Assembly: GCF_900115225.1 (NCBI RefSeq)
Contig: NZ_FOVR01000011.1
Coordinates: 124,001 to 188,000 of the forward strand
DNA from: Cohaesibacter marisflavi
Lineage (GTDB): Bacteria; Pseudomonadota; Alphaproteobacteria; Rhizobiales; Cohaesibacteraceae
Reading direction: 5' to 3'
DNA: 64,000 bases
The notes beneath the pieces are model-generated. The model had not been told where the DNA came from, made no database searches, and saw only the letters and a list, made by a program, of their open reading frames with translations. Position 1 is the first letter of the stretch; each line of letters opens with the position of its first letter. Position numbers and translations under genes: made by a program. This document shows positions 10,543 through 18,637 of this stretch, piece by piece.

Positions 10543-10605
10543 GTTATCGTGAGAATGAACCGGGGAACTTCATGTTGTTGTTCTCAATGCGAATGGCTTA
10601 AAGAA

Positions 10606-10638
10606 AAAAGGCTTCCCATTTTGAATGGAAAGCCTTTT
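10606..10638 (-). terminator. Terminator of argC
   Basis: A hairpin (AAAGGCTT-CCATT with AATGG-AAGCCTTT, loop TTG) is followed by T residues on the minus strand, 40 bases past the argC stop. Confidence 0.82.
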
Positions 10639-10676
10639 GATTTTTCGGATAGCTGAATCAACGTTTGAAAATGAAA

Positions 10677-11633
10677 TCAGAGATCAGCAATGGTGAGGCC
10701 GGTGGTCTCTTCGATGCCCATCATGATGTTCATATTCTGAACGGCAGCGCCGGAGGCGCCTTTGCCCAGATTGTCGTAAACGGCCAGCAAGACGGCCTGT
10801 CCGGTTTCGTCATTGCCGTGAATATGAAGATGCAGCGAGTTTGTGCCGTTGAGCTTTTCCGGGGTGATCGCTTCAAGACGTCCTGCTGCTTCCAGAGGGG
10901 CGACCTTGACGAAGGTTTCGTTCCGGTAGCGCCGCTCCAGGCAAGCATGAAGGTCAGCAAGCTTGGGGGCGGAGTCCAGTGCCCACAGATTGAGTGGCAC
11001 GGCGTCAATCATGCCCTGCGCATAGCGGCCAACGGCGGGCTGGAAGACGGGTGGATGCTCAAGTCCAGCATAAAAGGTCATTTCTGGCACATGCTTGTGA
11101 GCCAAGGTGAGGCCATAGGGCCAGTAGGGCACTGCCACGGGCTCTTCCTCGCGCTCATATTCAGCGATCATGCCCTTGCCGCCGCCCGAATAGCCGGAAA
11201 CGGCATTGAGCGTGGCCGGGAAGTTGGCTGGAATGATGCCAGCATCGACAAGAGGCCGCATGATGGCGATATAGCCCTGCGGATAGCAGCCGGGGTTGGC
11301 AACCCGCTTGGACGCGGCAATCTTTTCGCGCTGATCGGAATCAAGCTCGGCAAATCCATAGGCCCAGCCTTCTGCCGTCCGGTGAGCGGTGGATGCGTCG
11401 ATGACACGGGTGTCCTTGTCTTCGATCAGGCTGACCGCTTCGATGGCTGCCGCATCGGGCAGGCAGAGAATGGCGATGTCAGCCTCGTTGAGCATCTGTG
11501 CCCGTGCCTCGGCATCCTTGCGCAGATTTTCAGGCAAGCGCAGGAATTTGATATCGTCGCGGCCTTCAAGGCGCGTCCGAATCTGCAATCCGGTGGTGCC
11601 TGCTTCGCCGTCGATGAATAATTTTGTCGTCAT
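10677..11633 (-). CDS. argC: N-acetyl-gamma-glutamyl-phosphate reductase (short type)
   Basis: The NADPH-dependent reduction of N-acetylglutamyl-5-phosphate to the semialdehyde in arginine synthesis. At 318 residues it belongs to the short AGPR type common in alphaproteobacteria. The N-terminus carries the FIDGEAGTTG nucleotide-binding turn. The catalytic cysteine is Cys116 in ANPGCYPQG, and AHKHVPEM is the conserved substrate-binding segment. It stands alone with its own terminator rather than next to other arg genes. Confidence 0.95.
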   Translation of the reverse strand: MTTKLFIDGEAGTTGLQIRTRLEGRDDIKFLRLPENLRKDAEARAQMLNEADIAILCLPDAAAIEAVSLIEDKDTRVIDASTAHRTAEGWAYGFAELDSDQREKIAASKRVANPGCYPQGYIAIMRPLVDAGIIPANFPATLNAVSGYSGGGKGMIAEYEREEEPVAVPYWPYGLTLAHKHVPEMTFYAGLEHPPVFQPAVGRYAQGMIDAVPLNLWALDSAPKLADLHACLERRYRNETFVKVAPLEAAGRLEAITPEKLNGTNSLHLHIHGNDETGQAVLLAVYDNLGKGASGAAVQNMNIMMGIEETTGLTIADL

Positions 11634-11739
11634 TGTCTTCTGCCTGAATGCTTGTGAGGCTGCTTCTATGCCTTCATGGGGATGGTTTGCTGTGCCGATC
11701 CGTTAATGAATCCTGCTTTACAGCACTTAAGGGCTTTTG

Positions 11740-12012
11740 TCATCGGGTGAAATGATTGACAAGCCAAAGAACGAGAAAGATCGCAAAGATGACGCCACCA
11801 ATGCGGCCAATGCGCGTGCCCCAGATCTCAATGGGATCATTGGGGTCTGCATCATTGGCGCCCAGATGGTCCTTGGCCCGGTTTGCCGTGCGGGCAAATG
11901 CCGACGTGCCAAGGGCTTCGCCTTCGGCGTCGACGCGCTCAAGGGCGCGCTCGGCTTGTCTGGCCTTTTCATCCTGGCGCTGTTGCCGTGATTTTGGTTC
12001 CCGTTCTGTCAT
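11740..12012 (-). CDS. Small single-pass membrane protein, unknown function
   Basis: A 90-residue protein with a highly charged N-terminal half (MTEREPKSRQQRQDEKARQAE), a helix-prone middle, and one hydrophobic segment near the C-terminus (GGVIFAIFLVLWLV) ending in NHFTR. A cytoplasmic domain anchored by a C-terminal helix is the simplest reading. The frame is open further upstream, but the ATG at 12012 is preceded by AAAGAAG, whereas the upstream extension is repetitive valine codons antisense to a threonine-codon run. No family was recognised. Confidence 0.6.
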   Translation of the reverse strand: MTEREPKSRQQRQDEKARQAERALERVDAEGEALGTSAFARTANRAKDHLGANDADPNDPIEIWGTRIGRIGGVIFAIFLVLWLVNHFTR

Positions 12013-12456
12013 ACGCTTCTTTAACCTGCTTTTTGCCTGATTTTCAAGATAATATGCTGTATGGAGTGGCGGTATGGGAGCTCTTTCCATGAGATTCCGC
12101 ATCGCATGGGCGTTATGTGCTGATTTTGTCTTGACTTGCAGGCACCCATAAAGCAAAAGGCATGACGTGAACCGAGAGGGTTGGGCATACGCTTGCCGCG
12201 TGTGACACTGTGATATGGCATTTGAAATGAAAACAGGAATGATGAGCAAAACCACTGGCGTTGTCGCTGGTGCTCTCACTGCTGGCCAGATGACAGACAC
12301 AACAACCACTACTACCACCAAGGTTTAGGCCCCTCTCGCTCCCTGCTTCGGCTTCCCCCAGGGATGTGAGGGGAGCGAAACCGCCTGCCAATCAGCGAAA
12401 GCACAGGGCAGAGCGGAAACCTTAGGGGGAGCTTGCGGATCAGGAGATCATTGAAA
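12013..12456. other. Gap between the small membrane protein gene and asd
   Basis: These 444 bases separate two divergent genes and must hold both promoters. The only coding possibility seen is the 37-codon threonine-rich frame described separately. Just before asd there is a clear AGGAG ribosome-binding site at 12442-12446. No RNA gene or strong operator was identified. Confidence 0.5.
12215..12328 (+). CDS. Possible 37-residue threonine-tailed micro-ORF
   Basis: An ATG-started frame reading MAFEMKTGMMSKTTGVV... and ending in a run of seven threonines before KV and a TAG stop. The middle (TGVVAGALTAG) is mildly hydrophobic. There is no clear ribosome-binding site and no known family. It may be translated or may be only a low-complexity stretch of ACN codons upstream of asd. 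Confidence 0.2.
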   Translation: MAFEMKTGMMSKTTGVVAGALTAGQMTDTTTTTTTKV

Positions 12457-13500
12457 ATGGGTTATAAAGTTGCAGTTGTCGGGGCTACGGGCAATGTGGG
12501 TCGTGAAATGCTCGACATTCTTGCCGAGCGTGGTTTTCCCGCTGATGAAGTTGTCGCATTGGCCTCCAGCCGCTCCAAGGGCAAGGACGTGTCCTTCGGC
12601 GACAAAAATCTGAAATGTCAGGTGCTGGATCACTATGATTTCTCCGACACCGATTTCTGTCTGATGTCAGCTGGCGGCAGCCTTTCTGCCGAGTGGGCAC
12701 CAAAGATCGCGGCTCAGGGCTGCATTGTGATCGATAACAGCTCCCAGTGGCGTTATGACGAGCGTATTCCGCTGATCGTGCCGGAAGTGAACGCTCAGGT
12801 GCTGGAAGACTGGATTAAGAAAGAAGATCGCATCAACATCATCGCCAACCCGAACTGCTCAACGGCTCAGTTGCTGGTTGCTTTGAAGCCCCTTCATGAC
12901 AAGGCAACCATCAAGCGCGTCGTTGTTTCCACCTATCAGTCCGTTTCTGGCGCTGGCAAGGAAGCCATGGATGAGCTGTTCACCCAGACCCGCGCGGTGT
13001 TTGTTTCCGATCCGATCGAAGTGAACAAATTCACCAAGCGCATTGCCTATAACGTGATCCCGCATATTGACAAATTCATGGATGACGGCTCCACCAAGGA
13101 AGAATGGAAGGTTGTGGCCGAAACCAAGAAAATGCTCGATCCGAAAATCAAGGTGACCTGCACCGCCGTGCGCGTTCCGGTTTTCGTTTCTCACGGTGAA
13201 GCTGTGAACCTCGAGTTCGAACAGCCGATTTCTGCTGATGAAGCCCGCGATATCCTGCGTGAAGCACCGGGCTGTCTGGTTGTCGACAAGCGTGAAGACG
13301 GTGGCTACATCACTCCCGTTGAAGCGGCTGGTGAAGACGCAACCTATATCTCCCGTATTCGCGAAGATTCAACCGTTGATAACGGCCTCAACATCTGGGT
13401 TGTTTCCGATAACCTGCGCAAGGGTGCTGCCCTGAACACCGTTCAGATCGCCGAAGCCCTGATCAATCGCGGTCTGGTCAAGCCTCGCGCTGAAGCTTAA
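12457..13500 (+). CDS. asd: Aspartate-semialdehyde dehydrogenase
   Basis: Makes aspartate semialdehyde from aspartyl phosphate with NADPH, the branch point to lysine, diaminopimelate, threonine and methionine. The mature start MGYKVAVVGATGNVG at 12457 has AGGAG about ten bases upstream and gives 347 residues; a longer frame from 12433 adds only eight unsupported residues. Cys134 in ANPNCSTAQ is the catalytic nucleophile. The dinucleotide-binding GATGNVG lies at residues 9-15. It is monocistronic, with a terminator shared with the convergent carbonic anhydrase gene. Confidence 0.96.
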   Translation: MGYKVAVVGATGNVGREMLDILAERGFPADEVVALASSRSKGKDVSFGDKNLKCQVLDHYDFSDTDFCLMSAGGSLSAEWAPKIAAQGCIVIDNSSQWRYDERIPLIVPEVNAQVLEDWIKKEDRINIIANPNCSTAQLLVALKPLHDKATIKRVVVSTYQSVSGAGKEAMDELFTQTRAVFVSDPIEVNKFTKRIAYNVIPHIDKFMDDGSTKEEWKVVAETKKMLDPKIKVTCTAVRVPVFVSHGEAVNLEFEQPISADEARDILREAPGCLVVDKREDGGYITPVEAAGEDATYISRIREDSTVDNGLNIWVVSDNLRKGAALNTVQIAEALINRGLVKPRAEA

Positions 13501-13532
13501 ATCAATCTTCTCGTGCGTGATGCATCAAATTG

Positions 13533-13567
13533 AAAAACCGGTCTGGTTCGCACCAGGCCGGTTTTTT
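13533..13567 (+). terminator. Bidirectional terminator between asd and the carbonic anhydrase gene
   Basis: The stem AAAAACCGGTCTGG / CCAGGCCGGTTTTT has one mismatch and a six-base loop, with a T run on the plus strand and an A run on the left. It separates two convergent genes. Confidence 0.9.
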
Positions 13568-13598
13568 TGATGAGACGTCTTATTAAGAAGGGAAGGGT

Positions 13599-14246
13599 TT
13601 AGACCTTCAGGAAGGTGCCCTGTTCTTCTTCGTAATATTCCAGTTCGCCTGTCGAGATGTCGAACCATGCGCCATGCAGGGTCAGGTTGCCTTCCAGCAC
13701 GCGGGTTTTGACAAAATCGTAGGAATAGAGATTTTCCAGCGAATGGATGATTGATGAGCGTTCCAGCAGCCCGCCATGATCCAGATCGGGGCGATTGAGC
13801 GCCTTGTAGCGGATCGGGTTGTCGGCAGCCTGTAGCTGGCCAGACCATTTGCCGATATAGTTGCTCTCGGACAGGGGTTCGGAATCGCCAGCGGAAATGT
13901 AGCTTTTCACGCCACCGCAGCGCCCGTGGCCCATGATGACGATATGTTCGACCTTGAGACCGTTGACGGCGAATTCCAACGCTGCCGTGGTGCCGTGGAT
14001 GCCATCATCCTGAGAGGATTTGTGCGGCACGATGTTGGCCACGTTGCGCATGACAAAGATTTCGCCCGGTCCCGAATCGAAGATGATTTCCGGAGCTGCA
14101 CGGCTGTCGCAACAACCAACGAGCATAATGTTCGGGCTCTGGCCTTTTTCGGCCAGTTTTTCATACCGCCCCTGTTCGGTGGGGAAGCGTCCCTTTTTGA
14201 ACTCGGCATAGCCTTCAAGCAAGCGGTCAGGTAACTGGGCCATCAT
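13599..14246 (-). CDS. can: Beta-class carbonic anhydrase
   Basis: Interconverts CO2 and bicarbonate in the cytoplasm. It has 215 residues, typical of the beta class. The zinc ligands are visible: Cys45 in CCDSR, and His108 and Cys111 in GHGRCGG. Asp47 and Arg49 form the usual catalytic dyad. The N-terminus (LLEGYAEFKKGRF) is the standard helical arm used in dimer formation. It is a single gene, convergent with asd. Confidence 0.95.
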   Translation of the reverse strand: MMAQLPDRLLEGYAEFKKGRFPTEQGRYEKLAEKGQSPNIMLVGCCDSRAAPEIIFDSGPGEIFVMRNVANIVPHKSSQDDGIHGTTAALEFAVNGLKVEHIVIMGHGRCGGVKSYISAGDSEPLSESNYIGKWSGQLQAADNPIRYKALNRPDLDHGGLLERSSIIHSLENLYSYDFVKTRVLEGNLTLHGAWFDISTGELEYYEEEQGTFLKV

Positions 14247-14395
14247 ATCCTCTTTTCATCGCATACTGGTTTTTCCGTATGACATCTCGCGCCGGGCGCA
14301 TAAAAAATCAAGAGTTGTTGCGCGAGTCTGCGCGATTTTTTTGGTCTGTCAAAGCCGGTATGCTGAAAATATGGGGGAAAAGGCCCGCCTCAGTC

Positions 14396-15358
14396 CTACT
14401 GCTTCGGTTTTTTGGGGGCCCGTCTCACTGTCGTCAGCTTTGGCCCGGCACCGATCTGGCGCATGTTGACCATGGCCATGGGGGAGTGGAAGCGGTCTGC
14501 AAAGCGCGCTACTTCCAAATCCCTGTAACCCAGATTGGCTGACCGGGTGACAACTTCCAATACACCGCTTGAAGCTTTTTTGAGCGCCATTTCATCGGAC
14601 GCGCCAGCCAGCTTATGGCCCAGAAACAGGCTGGCCATCATGTCGCCGGTGCCATTCTGCGGATTGGGAATGGCGGGATGTTCGCACATGATCGGCAAAG
14701 GCTGCTTCTCGGCCGTGCCCTGTTGAATGAGCAGGTTGGCGATGGAATTGCGCATCAGGGCGAAGGCGCTGGTGATCAGCGTCGTCTTGCGTCCCAGCTT
14801 TTCGGCCTGTTCGATGAGGCCGACATTGTTTTCTTCGGCAGTGTTGGTGAGCCAGTTGAGCTCAAAGCGGTTGGGTGAAATGATGTCCGCACGCGGGATC
14901 AGCTCATCGCGGATGGCAACGGCGATCGGCTCGGCCATATAGAGGCCGCCCTTGTCGCCGACCACAGGGTCGCAGAAATAGAGGCCTTCCGGATTGGCTT
15001 GTTTGTATTTGTCAACGAGCGTGGCAATGGCTGCGACCTGTTCAAACGACCCCAAATAACCAGAATAGATGGCGCTGACCGAGGCAAAATCGGGATGGCG
15101 GGATAGATCCTCAAGGCTTTTGGCAAACAGATTTGGATCAATCTTCTGGACTGTGCCCGGGCCGTGGCCCGGATGCCAGGGAAGAATGACTGTCGGGACT
15201 TCCCAGACCGGGAACCCCAGGCGCTCCAGCGTGAAGGCTGCGGCGCGGTTGCCCACCGCGCCAGCCATGACATGAGATGAAATGACGATGACCGGTTTTG
15301 CCACAAACGGGGCGTCGCGCGCATTGGGATTGCCGGTTTGGGCCATCAGGTCGGTCAT
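14396..15358 (-). CDS. pdxY: Pyridoxal kinase, PdxY/PdxK family
   Basis: A ribokinase-fold enzyme that phosphorylates pyridoxal with ATP in vitamin B6 salvage. It has 320 residues. Family marks are the N-terminal ISSHVMAGAVGNRAA substrate segment, the FCDPVVGDKGGLY segment, the ISPNRFELNWLT segment, and NGTGDMMASLFLGH with the catalytic base Asp of the GTGD motif. About 25 residues precede the first strand, and a basic Pro/Lys-rich tail (RRAPKKPKQ) follows the fold; both are slightly unusual. The ATG at 15358 has AAAGAG upstream. Confidence 0.9.
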   Translation of the reverse strand: MTDLMAQTGNPNARDAPFVAKPVIVISSHVMAGAVGNRAAAFTLERLGFPVWEVPTVILPWHPGHGPGTVQKIDPNLFAKSLEDLSRHPDFASVSAIYSGYLGSFEQVAAIATLVDKYKQANPEGLYFCDPVVGDKGGLYMAEPIAVAIRDELIPRADIISPNRFELNWLTNTAEENNVGLIEQAEKLGRKTTLITSAFALMRNSIANLLIQQGTAEKQPLPIMCEHPAIPNPQNGTGDMMASLFLGHKLAGASDEMALKKASSGVLEVVTRSANLGYRDLEVARFADRFHSPMAMVNMRQIGAGPKLTTVRRAPKKPKQ

Positions 15359-15382
15359 GCGATCATCTCTTTGTCGGTTGCG

Positions 15383-15463
15383 TCAGATGATGTTGAATTC
15401 ACTGACGGGTTTGTTCTTCGCGATCTTTTCATAGCCGAAAACGGGTGCCGAAATCGAGCGCTA
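15383..15463 (-). pseudogene. Remnant of a second DadA-like FAD oxidoreductase gene (3' end only)
   Basis: Read on the minus strand, these bases encode RSISAPVFGYEKIAKNKPVS followed by EFNII and a TGA. This matches the last residues of the intact oxidoreductase about 0.75 kb upstream on the same strand, whose C-terminus reads IFGYERIANNQPVREFNII. Just upstream the frame meets a TAG where the intact gene has a tyrosine codon, and similarity fades soon after. The piece has no start and cannot be functional. It points to an ancestral tandem duplication, one copy of which has been almost erased. Confidence 0.8.
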
Positions 15464-15502
15464 ATCGATACAGAGCCGGAAGCCATGCTCGATGATGGTG
15501 GA

Positions 15503-15949
15503 TTACATGCTTCCCCGATAGACGAAATAGACTGCGAACATGACCGCCGCGATGATCGCCAGGATGATAACGGTGTTGGTGATAAGGCGCAGAACCGGGA
15601 TGAGAAGCCCGCCGCCCACAAAGCCGATGGCTGCGGCGAGTAGTCTTTCATTTGTTCCGTCGTTAGGTCCTGGCCATTTGATTGCCAGAAAGGCGCCGAG
15701 TAGAATGGCGGGTACGAGATAGAACCAGAGCGGTATTTTGCGCCACGCCCGATCAATCGCATTGGATGCGCCCTCAAATGCGCTCGCTTCGTGCTTTTCT
15801 TCTGTCTTTCCCCATGACGTATCAAGTTCCATGGGGATGCCGCTCTTCTGCGCAGCAGCGACCACAGCCGGGTTCTTGTGGGTGAGCTGGCCGGTCTCTC
15901 GTGCCGCGCGGATCTGGTCTTGGGTATATTGATCAATTGGGGTGGGCAT
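15503..15949 (-). CDS. Two-helix membrane protein of unknown function
   Basis: A 148-residue protein. The N-terminal 65 residues are soluble and polar (MPTPIDQYTQDQIRAARETG). Three hydrophobic stretches follow: LWFYLVPAILLGAFLAIKW, LLAAAIGFVGGGLLIPVL, and TVIILAIIAAVMFAVYFVY, the last two separated only by RLITN. It ends in RGSM. The topology is therefore two or three membrane helices near the C-terminus. The oxidoreductase remnant lies directly downstream. No family was recognised and no function is proposed. Confidence 0.65.
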   Translation of the reverse strand: MPTPIDQYTQDQIRAARETGQLTHKNPAVVAAAQKSGIPMELDTSWGKTEEKHEASAFEGASNAIDRAWRKIPLWFYLVPAILLGAFLAIKWPGPNDGTNERLLAAAIGFVGGGLLIPVLRLITNTVIILAIIAAVMFAVYFVYRGSM

Positions 15950-16103
15950 GGTCGAAATCTCGGATATCTGTGGCGCGAAGGATATTGGCTAGCTGACTAT
16001 TTCAGGCTTCTTTGGAATTTTTCCATGATGCCTGATTGTTGCAATTGGTAAAAACTGCAAATCATTGTTCGGCAAGGGAGACTGAAAAGGGAGATTGAAA
16101 AAG

Positions 16104-16133
16104 AAAAGGCGCGGGTTTTGCCGCACCTTTTAT
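16104..16133 (-). terminator. Terminator of the FAD oxidoreductase gene
   Basis: The stem AAAAGG-GCGG / CCGC-CCTTTT has one internal mismatch and a GTTTTG loop, followed by a T-rich run on the minus strand. It lies about 25 bases past the stop. Confidence 0.7.
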
Positions 16134-16155
16134 TGATGGCTGTCGACGATGCCGA

Positions 16156-17322
16156 TCAGATGATGTTGAATTCACGGACTGGCTGGTTGTTGGCGATCCG
16201 CTCATATCCGAAGATCGCAAGATCGAACGTGCGATATTCGCCATAGAGGAACAGTTCTCCAATGGCAAGGCCCGTAGCGGGCGCGTGCTGGAGGCCGTGG
16301 CCAGAATAACCCGCATTGAAATAGAAGTTGGTCAGCTCTGGATGAGCGCCGATGAAGGCATTCTGATCCAGCGTGCAATATTCGTAATGACCGGCCCATG
16401 CATTGACCATTTTGATGGCATCAAAGCCGGGCATGCGATTGTAAAGCGCTGGCCAGACCACGTCTTCAAACAGATCATAATGCGGATCATGATCGTCAAG
16501 ATCGGCGGCGGGATCATCGATGGGAGGCAGACCGGAGATGTAGAATTCGCCTTCCGGGCGGATATAGACGCCTGAAGTGTCTGCGATGAGAGGCATATTC
16601 GGATGTGGCTTTTTGTTGTCGATGACGAAAACGGTGCGTTTGCGCGGCTCGACCGGCAGAGCGATATCCAGCATGGAGGAGACATGCCCGGCCGCAGCGC
16701 CGGCGCAATTGACAGCTGCTCCGCAAGCAATGGTCTCGCCGGATTTGAGTTTTATCGCCGTTACCTTGTCGGCGCTCTTCTCCATGGCGACGACTTCGTC
16801 CTTGATGAATTCGGCTCCCGCTGCAATGGCGCCCTTGCGCACCAGATCAAGGAACATGTGGGCATCGAACCAGCCTTCGCCTTTGGCGCCATATGTACCC
16901 GCGGCGAGATCCTCGACATTGAGCCAGGGGAATTTGTCCGCCATCTGGCCGGGGGTCATCCATTCAATGGGAGCGCCATTCTCGACCTGAATGCGATGGT
17001 TGTTTTCCAGAATAGGCAGGCCTTCTTCACTGGCCAGCAGCAGATAGCCGCCTTCGTGATAGGCGATGTCGGCCTCTGGTCCGAAGCGGTCTTTCAATTC
17101 GTCAAAGAATTTGAGGCCGAATTTGGACAGGGCGATATTTTCCGGAGTGGAGAACTGCTGGCGAATCGAAGCCGCCGAAAGTGTGGTTGAGCTGTTGGCA
17201 TAGGTGGGGTCCTTTTCGACCACAATGACAGAGCCTTCGAAGCCGAGATCCTTTTTCAGGAAATAGGCCACAGAAGCCCCCATGATTGCGCCACCAATAA
17301 TGACGAGATCTGCCTGTTTCAT
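16156..17322 (-). CDS. FAD-dependent oxidoreductase of the DadA/SoxB/FOXRED1 group
   Basis: A 388-residue flavoenzyme with an N-terminal Rossmann motif IIGGAIMGAS (residues 8-17) and the GYSGHGLQHAPATG segment near residue 345, which usually lies over the FAD in amine or amino-acid oxidases of this family. The likely reaction is oxidation of a secondary amine or D-amino acid; the substrate cannot be read from the sequence. It is divergent from the CoA-ester lyase gene. A fossil of a closely related C-terminus lies downstream. Confidence 0.88.
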   Translation of the reverse strand: MKQADLVIIGGAIMGASVAYFLKKDLGFEGSVIVVEKDPTYANSSTTLSAASIRQQFSTPENIALSKFGLKFFDELKDRFGPEADIAYHEGGYLLLASEEGLPILENNHRIQVENGAPIEWMTPGQMADKFPWLNVEDLAAGTYGAKGEGWFDAHMFLDLVRKGAIAAGAEFIKDEVVAMEKSADKVTAIKLKSGETIACGAAVNCAGAAAGHVSSMLDIALPVEPRKRTVFVIDNKKPHPNMPLIADTSGVYIRPEGEFYISGLPPIDDPAADLDDHDPHYDLFEDVVWPALYNRMPGFDAIKMVNAWAGHYEYCTLDQNAFIGAHPELTNFYFNAGYSGHGLQHAPATGLAIGELFLYGEYRTFDLAIFGYERIANNQPVREFNII

Positions 17323-17451
17323 TTGCTGTTCCGCTTTTCTTCTTGTCTTCCTTAAGGGGAGGTTGGCCTAAGGAAGGGGATGGCTAGGCGCGCGTTTGTG
17401 TTTTAAGTTGTCGCGCGCCAGCATATTGCCTCGAAGATCGGAGAAATTTCA

Positions 17452-18339
17452 ATGTCTTTCAGACCGCGCCGAACAGCTCTTTACATGCCCGGATCCAACG
17501 CCCGTGCTCTTGAAAAAGCCCGCAGCCTTGATGTGGATGTGCTGCTTCTGGATCTGGAAGATGCCGTTGCGATTGACATGAAGGACGTGGCTCGGACCCA
17601 GGTTGCCGAAGCCGTCAAAGCAGGCGGGTTCGGGCACCGTGAAGTGGTCATCCGCATCAACGGTCTGGAGACCCAATGGGGGTCGGATGATCTGGCTGCT
17701 GCGATTGAAGCCAAGCCGGATGCCATCCTTGTGCCCAAGGTCAATTGCGCTGAAGATGTCTATATGGTCGGGCGCAAGATGAATGATGTAGGCGCCGATC
17801 AGGATATCAAGATCTGGGCCATGATGGAGACCCCGCAAGGCATGCTGCGTGCGTTGGAAATCGCCGAGGCGACGAAAGAATATCATGGTCGCCGCTTGAG
17901 TTGTTTTGTCTTGGGAACCAATGACTTGGTCAAGGAAACGCGTGTTGCAATAGTGCCCGGAAGAGCCCCCGTTTATGGCTGGTTGATGAATTGTCAGGCT
18001 GCAGCCAGAAGCTTTGATCTGGATATCATCGATGGGGTGTTTAACAATTTCAACGATCTGGATGGCTTCATCGCCGAGTGCGAGCAGGGCGCAGAAATGG
18101 GCATGGATGGCAAGACGCTGATTCATCCCAAACAGATTGCCGACTGCAACCGCATTTTCTCACCGGACGCTGATGCCGTGGCGTGGGGGCGAAAGGTGAT
18201 CGAGGCTTTCGATGCACCGGAGAATCAGTCAAAGAATGTCATGACGATTGATGGTAAAATGGTCGAGCGACTGCATGCGGAAATGGCCCGCCGTCTGGTG
18301 GATATTGCCGAAGCCATTGCGGCTCGGGATGAGGAATAG
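17452..18339 (+). CDS. CitE-like CoA-ester lyase (malyl-CoA lyase/thioesterase group)
   Basis: A 295-residue TIM-barrel enzyme of the HpcH/HpaI/CitE family. Visible signatures are YMPGSNARALEKA at the N-terminus (CoA-binding), LLLDLEDAV (residues 31-39), VIRINGLET, the MMETPQG metal-ligand segment, and LIHPKQI near the C-terminus. Members cleave or hydrolyse beta-hydroxyacyl-CoA esters such as malyl-CoA, methylmalyl-CoA or citramalyl-CoA. Mesaconyl-CoA hydratase is encoded 2 kb downstream, so a role in the ethylmalonyl-CoA pathway is plausible. Which ester is used is inferred, not seen. GGAGA precedes the ATG. Confidence 0.85.
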   Translation: MSFRPRRTALYMPGSNARALEKARSLDVDVLLLDLEDAVAIDMKDVARTQVAEAVKAGGFGHREVVIRINGLETQWGSDDLAAAIEAKPDAILVPKVNCAEDVYMVGRKMNDVGADQDIKIWAMMETPQGMLRALEIAEATKEYHGRRLSCFVLGTNDLVKETRVAIVPGRAPVYGWLMNCQAAARSFDLDIIDGVFNNFNDLDGFIAECEQGAEMGMDGKTLIHPKQIADCNRIFSPDADAVAWGRKVIEAFDAPENQSKNVMTIDGKMVERLHAEMARRLVDIAEAIAARDEE

Positions 18340-18341
18340 TC

Positions 18342-18560
18342 ATGAACGAAAAACAAAGAGTATACCGGTTTCTCACAGGCGTGGATGACGCCACCTTTTG
18401 TCACCGGGTCACCGAGGCGCTCTCCAAGGGGTGGGAACTGCATGGCTCTCCCAGCTACGCCTATGATGCCGAAGCACGGGTGATGAAATGTGGGCAGGCG
18501 GTGACCAAGCTGGTCGAGCCGTTTGAGTATAGCCGGGACGTGGTTCTGGGCGAGCTATAA
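18342..18560 (+). CDS. DUF1737-family small protein
   Basis: A 72-residue protein starting two bases after the stop of the CoA-ester lyase gene, so the two are surely co-transcribed. The YRFLTGVDDATFCHRVTEAL segment followed by GWELHGSPSY is the DUF1737 pattern. Its function is unknown. The tight linkage to a CitE-like gene suggests a supporting role for that enzyme, but this is inference. A bidirectional terminator follows. Confidence 0.85.
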   Translation: MNEKQRVYRFLTGVDDATFCHRVTEALSKGWELHGSPSYAYDAEARVMKCGQAVTKLVEPFEYSRDVVLGEL

Positions 18561-18606
18561 CCGGATTGCGTTTGAACGACGCTTATCTAGCCAAAGAGTA
18601 AAGAAA

Positions 18607-18637
18607 ACAGCCTCAGTTTTGAGGCTGTATTTTTTTG
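18607..18637 (+). terminator. Bidirectional terminator after the DUF1737 gene
   Basis: A perfect nine-base-pair stem (ACAGCCTCA / TGAGGCTGT, loop GTTT) is followed by seven T on the plus strand. It also overlaps the 3' end of the convergent acetyltransferase gene. Confidence 0.88.
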
